Assembly: GCA_009993005.1 (NCBI GenBank)
Contig: JAACUH010000070.1
Coordinates: forward strand, 1-52,854
DNA length: 52,854 nt
From: Rhodobacterales bacterium
Lineage (GTDB): Bacteria > Pseudomonadota > Alphaproteobacteria > Rhodobacterales > Rhodobacteraceae
Reading direction: 5' to 3'
The notes beneath the pieces are model-generated. The model searched no databases. It was not told the DNA's origin and saw only the letters and a list, made by a program, of their open reading frames with translations. Made by a program: the position numbers and the translations under genes. Below are positions 1-9,144 of the stretch, one piece after another. Every line of letters starts with the position of its first letter. Positions within the stretch are counted from its first letter, which is position 1.

Positions 1-514
<514 letters not shown>

Positions 515-892
515 AAAGCTACCGAAGTAGCTGTCCTTGACGTTCGAACCCCTGCACATCGTCCCATCCGGCTAAGAATGGGACAGTTCTTCTGTCTGTT
601 GTGCTTCGGGTTTTCAGAGAAAACCGAAAGCCGTCCAAACAGTGAAGCTGACACCGGTCATCGGGTCGAAACCCTACCGGCGCGATATGTAAGGGATGAT
701 CCATCGAACTGAACCAAACCGCCCACATATCTCTTCAGATACTATCAATTTCAAAGAGCGTAGAGACAAAAGTGACCGGATGCGCCTTGCTTACTTGGCG
801 CGCCCCGCCCAATGCCTCAGGTTTTTTTCGTTCCGCCTCGTTGCCGTCTGGCCCGTCTGGCGCTCCGTGTCTGCATCACTGCGTCTCCGGTG
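515..892 (-). other. rRNA operon leader region
   Basis: No protein gene is credible here; the small open frames are chance. On the minus strand this is the transcribed leader between the predicted rRNA start (near 892) and mature 16S. It includes a boxA-like stretch at about 747-760 that resembles the NusB/S10 antitermination signal of rRNA operons. The boxA call rests on one short match and its position. Confidence 0.5.
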
Positions 893-898
893 AAGGGG

Positions 899-927
899 GT
901 TCTACGGTTAGTGACCGGGGGCCGCAA
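899..927 (-). promoter_or_regulatory. Putative rRNA operon promoter
   Basis: Read on the minus strand, a -35 like TTGCGG (922-927) and a -10 like TAGAAC (899-904) are separated by exactly 17 bases. A-rich runs directly upstream (about 930-985) could act as an UP element. Position (about 385 bp before mature 16S), spacing and A-tracts fit a strong sigma-70 rRNA promoter. Inferred from sequence only. Confidence 0.5.
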
Positions 928-1117
928 CCCCTTTTTTTGAGAAAATCGCATTTTTTGTGACAGACCCCATTTTTCTACTGTTTTTAGGGGGTTAGGGTAA
1001 TTTCCGTTCGCTGACGCAGGGTCCGATTGTAACTTTCTTAGGCAGGACGCAAACGATCCTCCTCCTGCTAACCCTACATCTTGTGATGTCCACAGACTTA
1101 CCCCCAAGAGGGGCAGA

Positions 1118-1261
1118 GACTCGGGCCCGACTCTGCCCCGACTCTGCCCCGACCCTGGCCCGACTCTGCCCCGGCCTGCCCGTGAATCACCCCTGAATCA
1201 CCAAAACGAGTCACCCTCGCTGCATTGCATCGGATGAATCACCCCGTGCAGACCGGGACTC
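1118..1261. repeat. 11-bp phased tandem repeat carrying nine GANTC sites
   Basis: Degenerate 11-bp units of the type GACTCTGCCCC run from 1118 and decay into GAATC-containing units. GANTC occurs at 1118, 1129, 1140, 1162, 1184, 1195, 1208, 1236 and 1257. The first six lie on a single 11-bp register, with units at 1151 and 1173 degenerate. A strong hairpin (9-bp outer stem plus a palindromic core) spans 1110-1139. The last site overlaps the msrQ stop codon. The array lies between the msrQ 3' end and the rRNA promoter. GANTC is the target of CcrM, which is also encoded in this window. Confidence 0.9.
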
Positions 1262-1874
1262 ACGCCCGCGCGCGACCTTGCTGTCCGAGCTGCAGCCGCA
1301 GCAGCAGCAGGACCGCGATCACCACGAGGTAGATCAGCGGCTCTGTCTCCCAGACCTTCTGCACCATGACAAAGTGCACAGCCCCCAGAACGGCGATCGC
1401 ATAGGTGAGTTTGTGCAACCGCCGCCAGGCCAGCGGCCCCAGTTTGCGGATCGACAGATTGTTCGAGGTCAGCGCCAGCGGCACCGCCATGACAAAGGCC
1501 GCCATTCCGATGGTGATATAGGGCCGCTTGAGGATGTCGGCCCACATCTGATCCCAGCGCAGCGACATGTCGAGCAGCACCCAGATCACGAGATGGACAC
1601 AGAGATAGGTAAAGGCCAGCACACCCAGCGTCCGCCGGAACCGGATCAGGTTGATGCCGGCAAAGCGGCGCAACGGCGTGATGCACAGGCCCGCGATGAC
1701 CAGCTGCAGCGCGATCTCGCCCATCTTGCGTTCCAGCGCGTTGATCGGCTCGACCCCCATGCCGCCGGTCGCCGCCATATAGAAGTAAAGCGGCACGGGC
1801 AGCAGCAGGTGAATATAGACAGCCCAGGTCGGCACTGCGCGGCCAAGGCTGTTGATGCGGGCGACGTGGTCCAT
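1260..1874 (-). CDS. msrQ: Protein-methionine-sulfoxide reductase heme-binding subunit MsrQ
   Basis: 204 residues, close to the usual length of MsrQ (YedZ). It is an inner-membrane heme b protein that passes electrons from the quinone pool or a flavin to MsrP for repair of oxidised methionine in periplasmic proteins. About five to six hydrophobic segments are visible. Conserved-looking histidines lie in the segment around HLVIW, in the RRLHKLTY loop and in the VHFVMV helix, as expected for heme ligands. It follows msrP on the same strand after about 42 bp, so the two form an operon. The stop codon falls inside the last GANTC site of the array. Confidence 0.93.
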   Translation of the reverse strand: MDHVARINSLGRAVPTWAVYIHLLLPVPLYFYMAATGGMGVEPINALERKMGEIALQLVIAGLCITPLRRFAGINLIRFRRTLGVLAFTYLCVHLVIWVLLDMSLRWDQMWADILKRPYITIGMAAFVMAVPLALTSNNLSIRKLGPLAWRRLHKLTYAIAVLGAVHFVMVQKVWETEPLIYLVVIAVLLLLRLQLGQQGRARA

Positions 1875-1916
1875 GCCTGCGTTCCGCGCCCCGTCAGTGC
1901 CGCACGCGCGGGCGGA

Positions 1917-2828
1917 TCAATAGAACGCCCGCAGGTCCATGCCCTCATAGAGCGGCGCGACCTCGTCATAGCCGTTGAACATCAGCGTGTCCTGCCGCGA
2001 GGCAAACAATCCGCCGCCGATCCGCCTTTCGCTGGCCTGCGACCAGCGCGGGTGATCGACCGTCGGGTTCACGTTGCTATAGAAGCCGTATTCGCGCGCG
2101 TTGATGATGTTCCAGGATGCGGGGGGTTCGCTGTCGGTAAGCGTGATGCGCACCACCGACTTGATCGACTTGAACCCGTATTTCCACGGCACCACCAACC
2201 GGATCGGTGCGCCGTTCTGGTTCGCCATCGGCTCGCCATAGATACCGGTCGCCATGATGGTGAGCGGATGCATCGCCTCGTCGAGCCGCAGCCCCTCGAC
2301 ATAAGGAAAGGGAATCACGCCCCGCTGCACGCCGATCATCACATCGGGCTGGACCGTGGTTTCAAAGGCGACATGGGTCGCGCCCGCCTGCACGCCGACG
2401 CGCGCCAGGATGTCGGCAAGCTCGACCCCGTTCCACGGAATCACCATCGACCATGCCTCGACACAGCGGAAGCGGTAGATCCGCTCTTCGACGGTCAGCC
2501 CGTCGAGCAGGTCTGCCAGGGCATAGTCGCCGGGGTTGTCCACCAGCCCGTCGACCTTGATCGTCCAAGGGGACGTCACCATGGCGCCCGCATTGCGCGC
2601 GGGGTCCTCCTTGCCGGTGCCGAACTCATAGAAATTATTGTAGGCACGGATTTCGTCGAGCGTATTGGCCTCGAGCGCCTCTTGTGCCTGCGCCAGCCCG
2701 GCCAGGCCCGCCAGCCCCAGCCCCAGCCCCAGCCCGGCGCTGCCCGCCATGATCTGCCGACGGTTGAGGAACACCCCGCGCGGCGTCGCATCTCCAAGCG
2801 TGAGGTCATTTTTCCAGCGGTAGGCCAT
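1917..2828 (-). CDS. msrP: Protein-methionine-sulfoxide reductase catalytic subunit MsrP
   Basis: 303 residues, a periplasmic molybdopterin enzyme (formerly YedY) of the sulfite-oxidase fold. The Tat signal has its twin arginine at residues 23-24 (NRRQIM), followed by a Gly/Leu-rich hydrophobic core. Cys122 in RFRCVEAW is the expected molybdenum ligand. The start at 2828 gives MAYRW directly before the Tat region; the open frame continues upstream but without a plausible signal. The hydrophobic core is built from repeated AGCCCC hexamers (2713-2735 on the plus strand) encoding alternating Gly-Leu. Operon with msrQ. Confidence 0.95.
   Translation of the reverse strand: MAYRWKNDLTLGDATPRGVFLNRRQIMAGSAGLGLGLGLAGLAGLAQAQEALEANTLDEIRAYNNFYEFGTGKEDPARNAGAMVTSPWTIKVDGLVDNPGDYALADLLDGLTVEERIYRFRCVEAWSMVIPWNGVELADILARVGVQAGATHVAFETTVQPDVMIGVQRGVIPFPYVEGLRLDEAMHPLTIMATGIYGEPMANQNGAPIRLVVPWKYGFKSIKSVVRITLTDSEPPASWNIINAREYGFYSNVNPTVDHPRWSQASERRIGGGLFASRQDTLMFNGYDEVAPLYEGMDLRAFY
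2713..2735. repeat. Hexanucleotide tract in the msrP signal peptide
   Basis: About four tandem AGCCCC units in frame encode Gly-Leu pairs in the hydrophobic core of the Tat signal. Changes in copy number would lengthen or shorten the core without a frameshift. Confidence 0.7.
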
Positions 2829-2972
2829 GCGTCGCGTGCTCCTCCATGTATATGTGTGAGAGGATAGCCTTCGCGGCGGTCGGTCAAGCCGGGCACGATG
2901 AACTTCTGGCGAGGGGCTGTAGCAATTTCCGCAGGCCTTTGCCGCGGACCTGCGGCACCTTGGCTTGCGGAT

Positions 2973-3006
2973 GCCTTCGGCGAGGATATTTGGGGCCAAA
3001 AGATGA
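2973..3006 (-). repeat. Dispersed intergenic repeat, copy A
   Basis: Minus-strand copy of a roughly 35-bp motif with the pattern CATCTT, then GGCC, then AAATATCC, then CGCCGGAGGC. Other copies are at 5213, 12560, 28204 and 37390. Its CAT end supplies an in-frame ATG at 3003 that could be mistaken for the start of the following gene. Confidence 0.7.
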
Positions 3007-3020
3007 CAGGGGCGCGCATC

Positions 3021-3986
3021 ATGCGGATCGACGTTGCAACCGAAACCTGGCCGCTGGCGCGGGTCTTTGCCATTTCGCGCGGGGCAAAGGTGGCGGCAGA
3101 GGTTGTCACAGTGACGATCGCGCAAGGCGGGGCGCGCGGGCGGGGCGAATGCGTGCCCTATGCCCGCTATGGCGAAACGCCGGCTTCGGTGACGGCGCAA
3201 ATCGCCGGACTGTCGCTGCCGATCGACCGGGCCGCGCTGCAAAGCGCCTTGCCGGCCGGGGCGGCGCGCAATGCGGTCGATTGCGCGCTGTGGGATCTTG
3301 AGGCGAAACTGGCCGGCCGGCGGGTGTGGGACATCGCCGGGCTGCCGCCGCCGCGCCCCTGCGTGACGGCCTATACCTTGTCGCTCGACACGCCTGCGGC
3401 GATGGAGGCGCAGGCGCGCGACCAGGCCGCCCGCCCGCTTCTGAAGATCAAGCTCGGCACGCCAGAGGACATGCCCCGGCTCGAAGCCGTGCGGCGCGGC
3501 GCGCCGGGCGCGCGGATCATCATCGACGCCAACGAAGGGTGGAGCGCAGCCGTCTATGCCGACCTTGCCCCGCATCTGCGGCGGCTCGGGGTCGAAATGG
3601 TCGAACAGCCGCTGCCGGCCGGGGCCGACGGTGCGCTGGTCGGGATGGCGCGCCCCGTCCCGGTCTGCGCCGACGAGAGCTGTCATGACCGGACCTCGCA
3701 ACCGGGGCTGGCGGGAAAATATGACCTCGTGAACATCAAGCTGGACAAGACCGGCGGCCTGACCGAGGCGCTGGCCCTGCGCGATGCGGCGCGTGCGCAG
3801 GGCTTTGGCGTGATGGTGGGCTGCATGGTGGGCACATCGCTCGCCATGGCGCCGGCCCTGTTGCTGGCGCAGGGCGCGGCCTATGTGGACCTTGACGGGC
3901 CGCTGCTTCTGACCCAAGACCGCGACCATGCACTGCGATATGACGCGGCCGGCGTGCATCCGCCTGACGCCGCGCTCTGGGGATAG
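3021..3986 (+). CDS. dgcA: Enolase-superfamily racemase, DgcA-like (N-acetyl-D-Glu racemase / dipeptide epimerase family)
   Basis: 321 residues of the muconate-lactonizing subgroup of the enolase superfamily. Visible signatures are LLKIKLG (catalytic Lys-x-Lys region), IIIDANEGW and MVEQPLP (metal-binding Asp and Glu), VCADESC (third metal ligand) and [10 protein letters not shown] (second catalytic Lys). The family includes Ala-Glu dipeptide epimerases and the DgcA racemase of D-glutamate catabolism, and the two are hard to tell apart by eye. The DgcN acetyltransferase partner is not seen nearby. I chose ATG 3021 because the upstream ATG at 3003 lies inside a dispersed repeat and family members start close to this point. 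The next gene, a D-amino-acid aminotransferase, begins 10 bp downstream. Confidence 0.8.
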   Translation: MRIDVATETWPLARVFAISRGAKVAAEVVTVTIAQGGARGRGECVPYARYGETPASVTAQIAGLSLPIDRAALQSALPAGAARNAVDCALWDLEAKLAGRRVWDIAGLPPPRPCVTAYTLSLDTPAAMEAQARDQAARPLLKIKLGTPEDMPRLEAVRRGAPGARIIIDANEGWSAAVYADLAPHLRRLGVEMVEQPLPAGADGALVGMARPVPVCADESCHDRTSQPGLAGKYDLVNIKLDKTGGLTEALALRDAARAQGFGVMVGCMVGTSLAMAPALLLAQGAAYVDLDGPLLLTQDRDHALRYDAAGVHPPDAALWG

Positions 3987-3996
3987 GAGACCCGCG

Positions 3997-4860
3997 ATGA
4001 CCCGCACCGTCTATGTGAATGGCGACTACCTGCCCGAAGACCAGGCCCGCGTGTCGGTCTTTGACCGCGGGTTCCTGATGGCCGACGGGGTCTATGAGGT
4101 GACGTCGGTACTGGGCGGCAAGCTCGTGGATTTCGACGGCCACATGGTCCGCCTCGCCCGCTCGCTGGCCGAGCTTGACCTGGCCGCGCCCGCCACGCCC
4201 GAGGAATTGCTGGCGATCCACCGCGAATTGCTGCGGCTGAACGATGTCACGGACGGGATGGTCTATCTCCAGATCACGCGCGGCGCGCCCGCCGACCGCG
4301 ACTTTGCCTTCCCCGACCCTGCCGTGACCCCCTCCACGCTGGTGCTCTTTACCCAGTCCAAACCCGGCCTCGCCGACAGCCCGCTGGCGCGGACCGGGAT
4401 CAAGGTCATCTCGATCGAGGATATCCGCTGGGGCCGGCGCGACATCAAGACGGTGCAGCTGCTCTACCCGTCGATGGGCAAGATGATGGCGAAAAAGGCC
4501 GGCTGCGACGATGCCTGGATGGTCGAGGACGGGCATGTCACAGAAGGCACATCGAACAATGCCTATATCGTGCGCGGAAAGACCATCGTGACACGGCATC
4601 TGGGGAACGAGATCCTGGCCGGCATCACCCGCGCCGCCGTGCTGCGCTTTGCCCGCGAGGCGCAGATGCAGGTCGAGGAACGCGCCTTCACCATCGACGA
4701 GGCGCGCGCGGCGGACGAGGCCTTTGTCACCTCGGCCACGACATTCGTGATGCCGGTGGTCGAGATCGACGGCACGCCCGTCGGCGCCGGCACACCCGGC
4801 CCGGTCGCGCGCCGTCTGCGCGAAATCTACCTCGAGGAGTCGCGCAAGGTCGCGATCTGA
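3997..4860 (+). CDS. dat: D-amino-acid aminotransferase
   Basis: 287 residues, fold-type IV PLP enzyme. It interconverts D-alanine or other D-amino acids with 2-oxo acids such as D-glutamate/2-oxoglutarate. Start at 3997 has an AGGAG ribosome site 7 bases upstream. Lys151 in [10 protein letters not shown] is the expected PLP lysine, and the TEGTSNNAY stretch binds the cofactor phosphate. It follows the DgcA-like gene by 10 bp, so the two are probably co-transcribed and may channel D-glutamate-type compounds. A branched-chain or aminodeoxychorismate lyase relative is possible, but the N-terminal pattern favours the D-amino-acid group. Confidence 0.88.
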   Translation: MTRTVYVNGDYLPEDQARVSVFDRGFLMADGVYEVTSVLGGKLVDFDGHMVRLARSLAELDLAAPATPEELLAIHRELLRLNDVTDGMVYLQITRGAPADRDFAFPDPAVTPSTLVLFTQSKPGLADSPLARTGIKVISIEDIRWGRRDIKTVQLLYPSMGKMMAKKAGCDDAWMVEDGHVTEGTSNNAYIVRGKTIVTRHLGNEILAGITRAAVLRFAREAQMQVEERAFTIDEARAADEAFVTSATTFVMPVVEIDGTPVGAGTPGPVARRLREIYLEESRKVAI

Positions 4861-4863
4861 CGC

Positions 4864-5175
4864 CTAGGCCTTGCCGACATTGGCGGCAAAGGCCTCCTTG
4901 AACGCCGCCTGCTTGGCCGCATCCGCCTCGGTCTGGTGGGCGGCCAGCCAGTCGGCATAGGGCATACCGTAATAATCGGCGCGCGCCGCGTCCTTGTCCA
5001 TTGCGATGCCCTCCTCCGCGGCCGCCTCCTGCACCCAACGGGCAAGGCAGTTGCGGCAAAAGCCCGCGAGGGTCATCAGGTCGATGTTCTGGACATCGGG
5101 ACGGTCCTCCAGCAGATGCCGGCGCAGCCGCCGGAACGCCGCGGCCTCAACCCTGATCCTTGTCGCGTCATCCAT
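4864..5175 (-). CDS. DUF1244 domain-containing protein
   Basis: 103 residues, a small conserved proteobacterial protein of unknown function (DUF1244). The family core is visible as LAGFCRNCLARWV with its CxxC pair, followed by the YYGMPYADW stretch. Start at 5175 was chosen because a GGGGAGG ribosome site sits a few bases upstream; the GTG at 5181 overlaps that site. Convergent with the aminotransferase, whose stop is 3 bp away. Confidence 0.88.
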   Translation of the reverse strand: MDDATRIRVEAAAFRRLRRHLLEDRPDVQNIDLMTLAGFCRNCLARWVQEAAAEEGIAMDKDAARADYYGMPYADWLAAHQTEADAAKQAAFKEAFAANVGKA

Positions 5176-5212
5176 GACCACCTCCCCGTCCAGGGCACAC
5201 GGCCCCGCTTCT

Positions 5213-5242
5213 CTGTGCCAGAAATACTCCCGCCGGAGGCGT
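5213..5242 (+). repeat. Dispersed intergenic repeat, copy B
   Basis: Shorter and more divergent copy of the repeat seen at 12560 and 37390. It keeps GCCA, AAATA, and CCCGCCGGAGGC. It lies between the divergent DUF1244 gene and mcl1. Confidence 0.6.
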
Positions 5243-5380
5243 CCGCACCCGCCGCCTGCGCGATGCCATCAGTAACATGGCGCCCGCAATGCTGCATCTG
5301 CGAAATGCGCCTTGCAGGCCAATGCGCAATATAATACCCCCAAAGCAAGCAAGATTGTAACATCCTTTCGAGGTCGCGCC

Positions 5381-6337
5381 ATGTCTTTCCGTCTCCAGCC
5401 CACGCCGCCCGCCCGCCCGAACCGCTGCCAGCTCTTCGGGCCGGGCTCGCGGCCCGCGCTGTTCGACAAGATGGCCGCCTCTGCCGCCGATGTCGTCAAC
5501 CTCGACCTCGAGGATTCGGTCGCCCCCGCCGACAAACCCGCCGCGCGTGCCAATATCATCGCCGCGATCTCGGGCGTGGACTGGGGGCGCAAGACGCTCT
5601 CTGTCCGCATCAATGGGCTCGACACGCCATTCTGGTATCGCGATGTCGTGGACCTGCTGGAACAGGCGGGCGACCGGCTCGACCAGATCATGATCCCCAA
5701 GGTGGGCTGCGCCGCCGACATCTATGCCGTCGATGCGCTGGTCACCGCGGTCGAGCGCGCGCGCGGCCGCAGCCGGCCCATCGCCTTCGAGGTCATCATC
5801 GAATCGGCCGCCGGCATCAGCCATGTGGACGAGATTGCCTCCGCCTCGCCCCGCCTTGTCGCGATGAGCCTCGGTGCCGCCGACTTTGCCGCCAGCATGG
5901 GGATGCAGACCACCGGCATCGGCGGCACGCAGGACAACTACTACATGCTGCGCGAAGGCGCGAAATACTGGCCCGATCCCTGGCATTGGGCGCAGGCCGC
6001 CATCGTTGCCGCCTGCCGCACGCATGGGCTGCTGCCCGTCGATGGCCCCTTTGGCGATTTCGCTGATGACGAGGGGTTCCGCGCGCAGGCGCTTCGCTCG
6101 GCCACGCTGGGCATGGTCGGCAAATGGGCGATCCACCCCAAACAGGTGGCGCTGGCCAATGAGGTGTTCACCCCCTCCGCGGCCGCCGTGGCCGAGGCGC
6201 GCGAGATCCTCGCCGCAATGGCCGCCGCCACCGCGCGCGGCGAGGGGGCGACGGTCTACAAGGGCCGGCTCGTGGACATCGCCAGCATCAGGCAGGCAGA
6301 AGTCATCGTGCGCCAGTCCGAAATGATCGGCGCCTGA
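5381..6337 (+). CDS. mcl1: L-malyl-CoA/beta-methylmalyl-CoA lyase
   Basis: 318 residues, the same length as the Rhodobacter enzyme. Belongs to the CitE/HpcH aldolase-lyase family. It cleaves beta-methylmalyl-CoA to glyoxylate and propionyl-CoA, and L-malyl-CoA to glyoxylate and acetyl-CoA, in the ethylmalonyl-CoA pathway. Visible features are the N-terminal NRCQLFGPGSRP, NLDLEDSVAP (metal and substrate site), AFEVIIESAAG with the metal-binding Glu, and GKWAIHPKQ. Stands alone between the DUF1244 gene and a minus-strand gene. It suggests acetyl-CoA assimilation without isocitrate lyase. Confidence 0.95.
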   Translation: MSFRLQPTPPARPNRCQLFGPGSRPALFDKMAASAADVVNLDLEDSVAPADKPAARANIIAAISGVDWGRKTLSVRINGLDTPFWYRDVVDLLEQAGDRLDQIMIPKVGCAADIYAVDALVTAVERARGRSRPIAFEVIIESAAGISHVDEIASASPRLVAMSLGAADFAASMGMQTTGIGGTQDNYYMLREGAKYWPDPWHWAQAAIVAACRTHGLLPVDGPFGDFADDEGFRAQALRSATLGMVGKWAIHPKQVALANEVFTPSAAAVAEAREILAAMAAATARGEGATVYKGRLVDIASIRQAEVIVRQSEMIGA

Positions 6338-6434
6338 CACCGCAACAGGGACGCGAGAGGCCACCACGCCCTGCCCCCGCGGATACCCAGGCTGGCTTGC
6401 CAAAGGCAAAGGCCGACCGTAGCCAACTGAATAG

Positions 6435-6566
6435 ACGCGCTTTTCGACCGCCTTGCTCGCCGACCTCGCGCTTGCGGCCTATCACCGCGCGACGGAGGGC
6501 GGACGCGAGGTGATTGCGTCCGGCGGGAAGCAGCAAAAGCCGCGTGGCGCGGCGAAAGCTCAGTAA
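6435..6566 (+). pseudogene. Possible 3'-end fragment of an oxidoreductase gene
   Basis: An open stretch of 43 codons without a start ends at TAA 6564-6566. Its translation (TALLADLALAAYHRATEGG and onwards) resembles the C-terminal helix of Gfo/Idh/MocA oxidoreductases. It sits alone between two unrelated genes and its last bases overlap the stop of the minus-strand gene. It could be a chance open frame in GC-rich DNA. Low confidence. Confidence 0.25.
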
Positions 6567-7267
6567 TCGCGCAGAGCGATCAGGCCGAGGTCGCAGGCAC
6601 GCCGGCAGTCGGTCGCGTCGCGGCGCAGGTTCTCGACGTTGAGCGCCCAGGCCATCGACATCCCTTCGAACCGGACGTCGTCGCATTCGCGGTCATCGGG
6701 AAAGCCACCCGAATCATCTCCAAAGTCGATGGTTGCGCATTGGGTCACGGCCCGCGCGGCGGCCATGTCCCACAACACCAGCGCGCCGCGTTCGACCCCG
6801 ATGCGGCAATCGCTGGCATCCGCGCCGACATGGCCCCAGCTCAGGTTCCAGGCCATCCCCGCGCCGGCAAAGCGGCGGTCGTCGCATTCGCGGTCATTGG
6901 CCCATTCGCCGCTGTCGTCGCCAAAGTTGATGCCGCCGTCAGACGCGGGCGGGACAGGCGGCACCGGGGCGGGGGTCTGCGCGCCGGGCTTGGCGGGGGG
7001 CTGCTGCGGCGCGGCGGCGGGGGCGGGTGCCTCGGCCAGGGTGATCTGCCCGGCCTCATAGGCGCTGCGGCAATCGGTGGCGTCGGCGCGGATATCGGCG
7101 TCGAGCAGCGTCGTCGTCGTCATCCCCGGCCCGCGAAAGCGCGGATCGTCGCATTCGCCGTCATTGGACCATTGGCTGCTGTCGGTGCCAAAGTCGATAT
7201 CCTGCGCGAGCAGGGGAGTGGCGGCCAGCACCGTGGCTGCGCAAAGGGACAGCATCATATACTTCAT
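6560..7267 (-). CDS. Secreted protein with three Cys/Asp-rich repeats
   Basis: 235 residues, family not recognised. A clear signal peptide ends near residue 21. Three repeats of about 54 residues lie at roughly 24-77, 113-166 and 180-233. Each opens with (I/N)DFGDDSG-x-W-x-ND-x-ECDD-x-RF-x-G and closes with DATDCR plus a short hydrophobic tail. A Pro/Ala-rich linker (about 80-108) separates repeats one and two. Each repeat holds two conserved cysteines, one per half, and many acids, so a disulfide or calcium site is possible but unproven. Start 7267 was chosen because the upstream ATG would add residues ahead of the signal peptide. Confidence 0.8.
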   Translation of the reverse strand: MKYMMLSLCAATVLAATPLLAQDIDFGTDSSQWSNDGECDDPRFRGPGMTTTTLLDADIRADATDCRSAYEAGQITLAEAPAPAAAPQQPPAKPGAQTPAPVPPVPPASDGGINFGDDSGEWANDRECDDRRFAGAGMAWNLSWGHVGADASDCRIGVERGALVLWDMAAARAVTQCATIDFGDDSGGFPDDRECDDVRFEGMSMAWALNVENLRRDATDCRRACDLGLIALRDY

Positions 7268-7338
7268 TTGAAAACTCCGATGACCAAACGTCACCAATTA
7301 CTGCGCTTTGCGCCTGGATCTTTCAACGGCCACGACGG

Positions 7339-7806
7339 TCACCCCCGCAGCGGCACATGGATCTCGGTCAAGAGCGCTTCGGGCGGGACCGCGCCCATAT
7401 CGTTGAGATAGACCTCGTAGGGCGCGGCATCACCGGGCACCTCGCCCTGCGCGGGCAGCCAGGTGGCATAAAGGTAGTCCCAGGCGCCGGGGATGGCGTC
7501 ATAGGGCCCGCGCAGGGTCAGCACCGCCGTGCGCCCGCCCGGCACCGCGACCCGCTCGAACGGGGCAGGCAGCGGCACGTCGGCGTCCACGATGCAGCCC
7601 GCATGGGCGCGCAGATCGGCGGCGGGCACGACGGCGGGACTGTCGTGATAGACGCCCACACCCTCACGCGCATGACGGCCCAGCCCCGTTTCCTGCATCA
7701 GCGCGGCCATCCGGCCAAAGGTCGCGCCGATCCCCGCATAGGATCCCCGATGCGCCAGCCCGGCAATGGTGAAACCCGCCACGTCACGAATCGCCACGTC
7801 ATGCAT
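7339..7806 (-). CDS. GyrI-like small-molecule-binding domain protein
   Basis: 155 residues forming a free-standing GyrI-like (AraC effector-binding / SOUL-like) domain. Characteristic parts are the opening VRDVAGFTIAGLAHRGSY-type strand, the GVYHDSPAVVP segment, the VPGGRTAVLTLRGPYD motif and the closing YEVYLND stretch near the C-terminus. Such domains bind hydrophobic ligands or drugs. This one has no DNA-binding domain, so it is not by itself a regulator. It is divergent from accA, with about 127 bp between. Confidence 0.85.
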   Translation of the reverse strand: MHDVAIRDVAGFTIAGLAHRGSYAGIGATFGRMAALMQETGLGRHAREGVGVYHDSPAVVPAADLRAHAGCIVDADVPLPAPFERVAVPGGRTAVLTLRGPYDAIPGAWDYLYATWLPAQGEVPGDAAPYEVYLNDMGAVPPEALLTEIHVPLRG

Positions 7807-7933
7807 CCCGCCACCTCTGACCGTGGTGGAAACAGGCTAGCACGTCCGGCCCGCCCCTGTCACCGGGTCGAGTTGCAATGCGGCAGGGGCCACGTCATAT
7901 ACGGGGTCGCGGAACCAGCACAGGTGCGACCCC

Positions 7934-8896
7934 ATGACGAATTACCTCGAGTTCGAAAAGCCTCTGGCCGAGATCGAAGGCAAGGCCGAAGAGCTGCGTG
8001 CGCTCGCGCGGGCGAACCCCGAGATGGATGTCGAGAAAGAGGCCGCCGCGCTCGACAAGAAAGCCGCCGATCTGCTGGTGAGCCTTTATGGCGACCTCAA
8101 TGCCTGGCGCAAATGCCAGGTCGCGCGCCACCCGGACCGGCCGCATTGCAAGGATTATATCGAGGCGCTGTTTACCGAATACACGCCGCTCGCCGGCGAC
8201 CGCAACTTTGCCGATGACCATGCGGTGATGGGCGGGCTCGCGCGGCTGGACGGGCGCGCGGTGGTGGTGATCGGCCACGAAAAGGGGCACGACACGAAAA
8301 GCCGCATCGCCCACAACTTTGGCATGGCCCGGCCCGAGGGCTACCGCAAGGCGATCCGCCTGATGGACCTCGCCGACCGTTTCGGCCTGCCGGTCATCAC
8401 GCTGGTGGACACGCCCGGCGCCTACCCCGGCAAGGGGGCCGAGGAACGCGGCCAGTCCGAAGCCATCGCGCGGTCCACCCAGAAATGTCTGCAACTCAAG
8501 GTGCCGCTGATCAGCGTGATCATCGGCGAGGGCGGGTCGGGCGGGGCGGTGGCCTTTGCGACGGCGAACCGGGTGGCGATGCTGGAACATGCGATCTATT
8601 CGGTGATCTCGCCCGAGGGTTGCGCCTCGATCCTGTGGAAGGATGCGGATAAAATGCGCGAGGCGGCCGAGGCGCTGCGCCTCACCGCGCAGAACCTGCG
8701 CGAGATCGGGGTCTGCGACACGATCATCAAGGAGCCGGTCGGCGGCGCTCACCGCGACGGCGCCGCCACCATCGCCGCCGTGGGCGCAACGCTCAAGGCG
8801 CTGCTGGCAGAGCTCGACGGCAAATCCGGCGAGGCGCTGCGCAGCGACCGGCGCAAGAAATACCTCGGTCTGGGGTCCAAGGGGCTGGCCGCCTGA
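7934..8896 (+). CDS. accA: Acetyl-CoA carboxylase carboxyltransferase subunit alpha
   Basis: 320 residues, typical AccA length. With AccD it transfers carboxyl from biotin to acetyl-CoA to make malonyl-CoA, the first step of fatty acid synthesis. Visible parts are the N-terminal [26 protein letters not shown], the [12 protein letters not shown] stretch, the oxyanion-hole region [19 protein letters not shown], and [11 protein letters not shown]. The start at 7934 matches family starts. accD is not in this window. A tRNA-Thr gene follows after 65 bp. Confidence 0.97.
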   Translation: MTNYLEFEKPLAEIEGKAEELRALARANPEMDVEKEAAALDKKAADLLVSLYGDLNAWRKCQVARHPDRPHCKDYIEALFTEYTPLAGDRNFADDHAVMGGLARLDGRAVVVIGHEKGHDTKSRIAHNFGMARPEGYRKAIRLMDLADRFGLPVITLVDTPGAYPGKGAEERGQSEAIARSTQKCLQLKVPLISVIIGEGGSGGAVAFATANRVAMLEHAIYSVISPEGCASILWKDADKMREAAEALRLTAQNLREIGVCDTIIKEPVGGAHRDGAATIAAVGATLKALLAELDGKSGEALRSDRRKKYLGLGSKGLAA

Positions 8897-8961
8897 CACC
8901 CGCCCCGGACGTTTGCACCCTTGCGCGGCATCCGCCAAGCCGCTAAACGCCTGTCCGGAGC

Positions 8962-9037
8962 GCCGCTGTAGCTCAGCTGGTAGAGCACGTCATTCGTAAT
9001 GATGGGGTCGGGGGTTCGAGTCCCTTCAGCGGCACCA
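8962..9037 (+). tRNA. tRNA-Thr (anticodon CGT)
   Basis: A 76-nt cloverleaf with encoded CCA. The acceptor stem GCCGCTG pairs with CAGCGGC, the anticodon loop TTCGTAA gives CGT, and the T-loop is GGTTCGAGTC. It reads the ACG codon. Confidence 0.96.
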
Positions 9038-9144
9038 CTTCGCTCCTCGGGATGCGACGACGGCTCGCACAACGCACGGTTGACTTTGCGGCCAGCGCGT
9101 CATTTTCTCGCCCTCGGCTCGCTCCGCAGCCAGAGGAAAACCAG

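Noticed and set aside
1110-1139. Intrinsic terminator of msrPQ
   Set aside because: The hairpin is strong, but no T-run follows on the minus strand; it is better explained by the GANTC repeats.
1278-2867. 529-codon open frame on the plus strand
   Set aside because: Antisense to msrQ-msrP; no family pattern and a strongly biased composition.
3003-3986. Start of the DgcA-like gene at 3003
   Set aside because: That ATG is part of a dispersed repeat; the family-like N-terminus begins at 3021.
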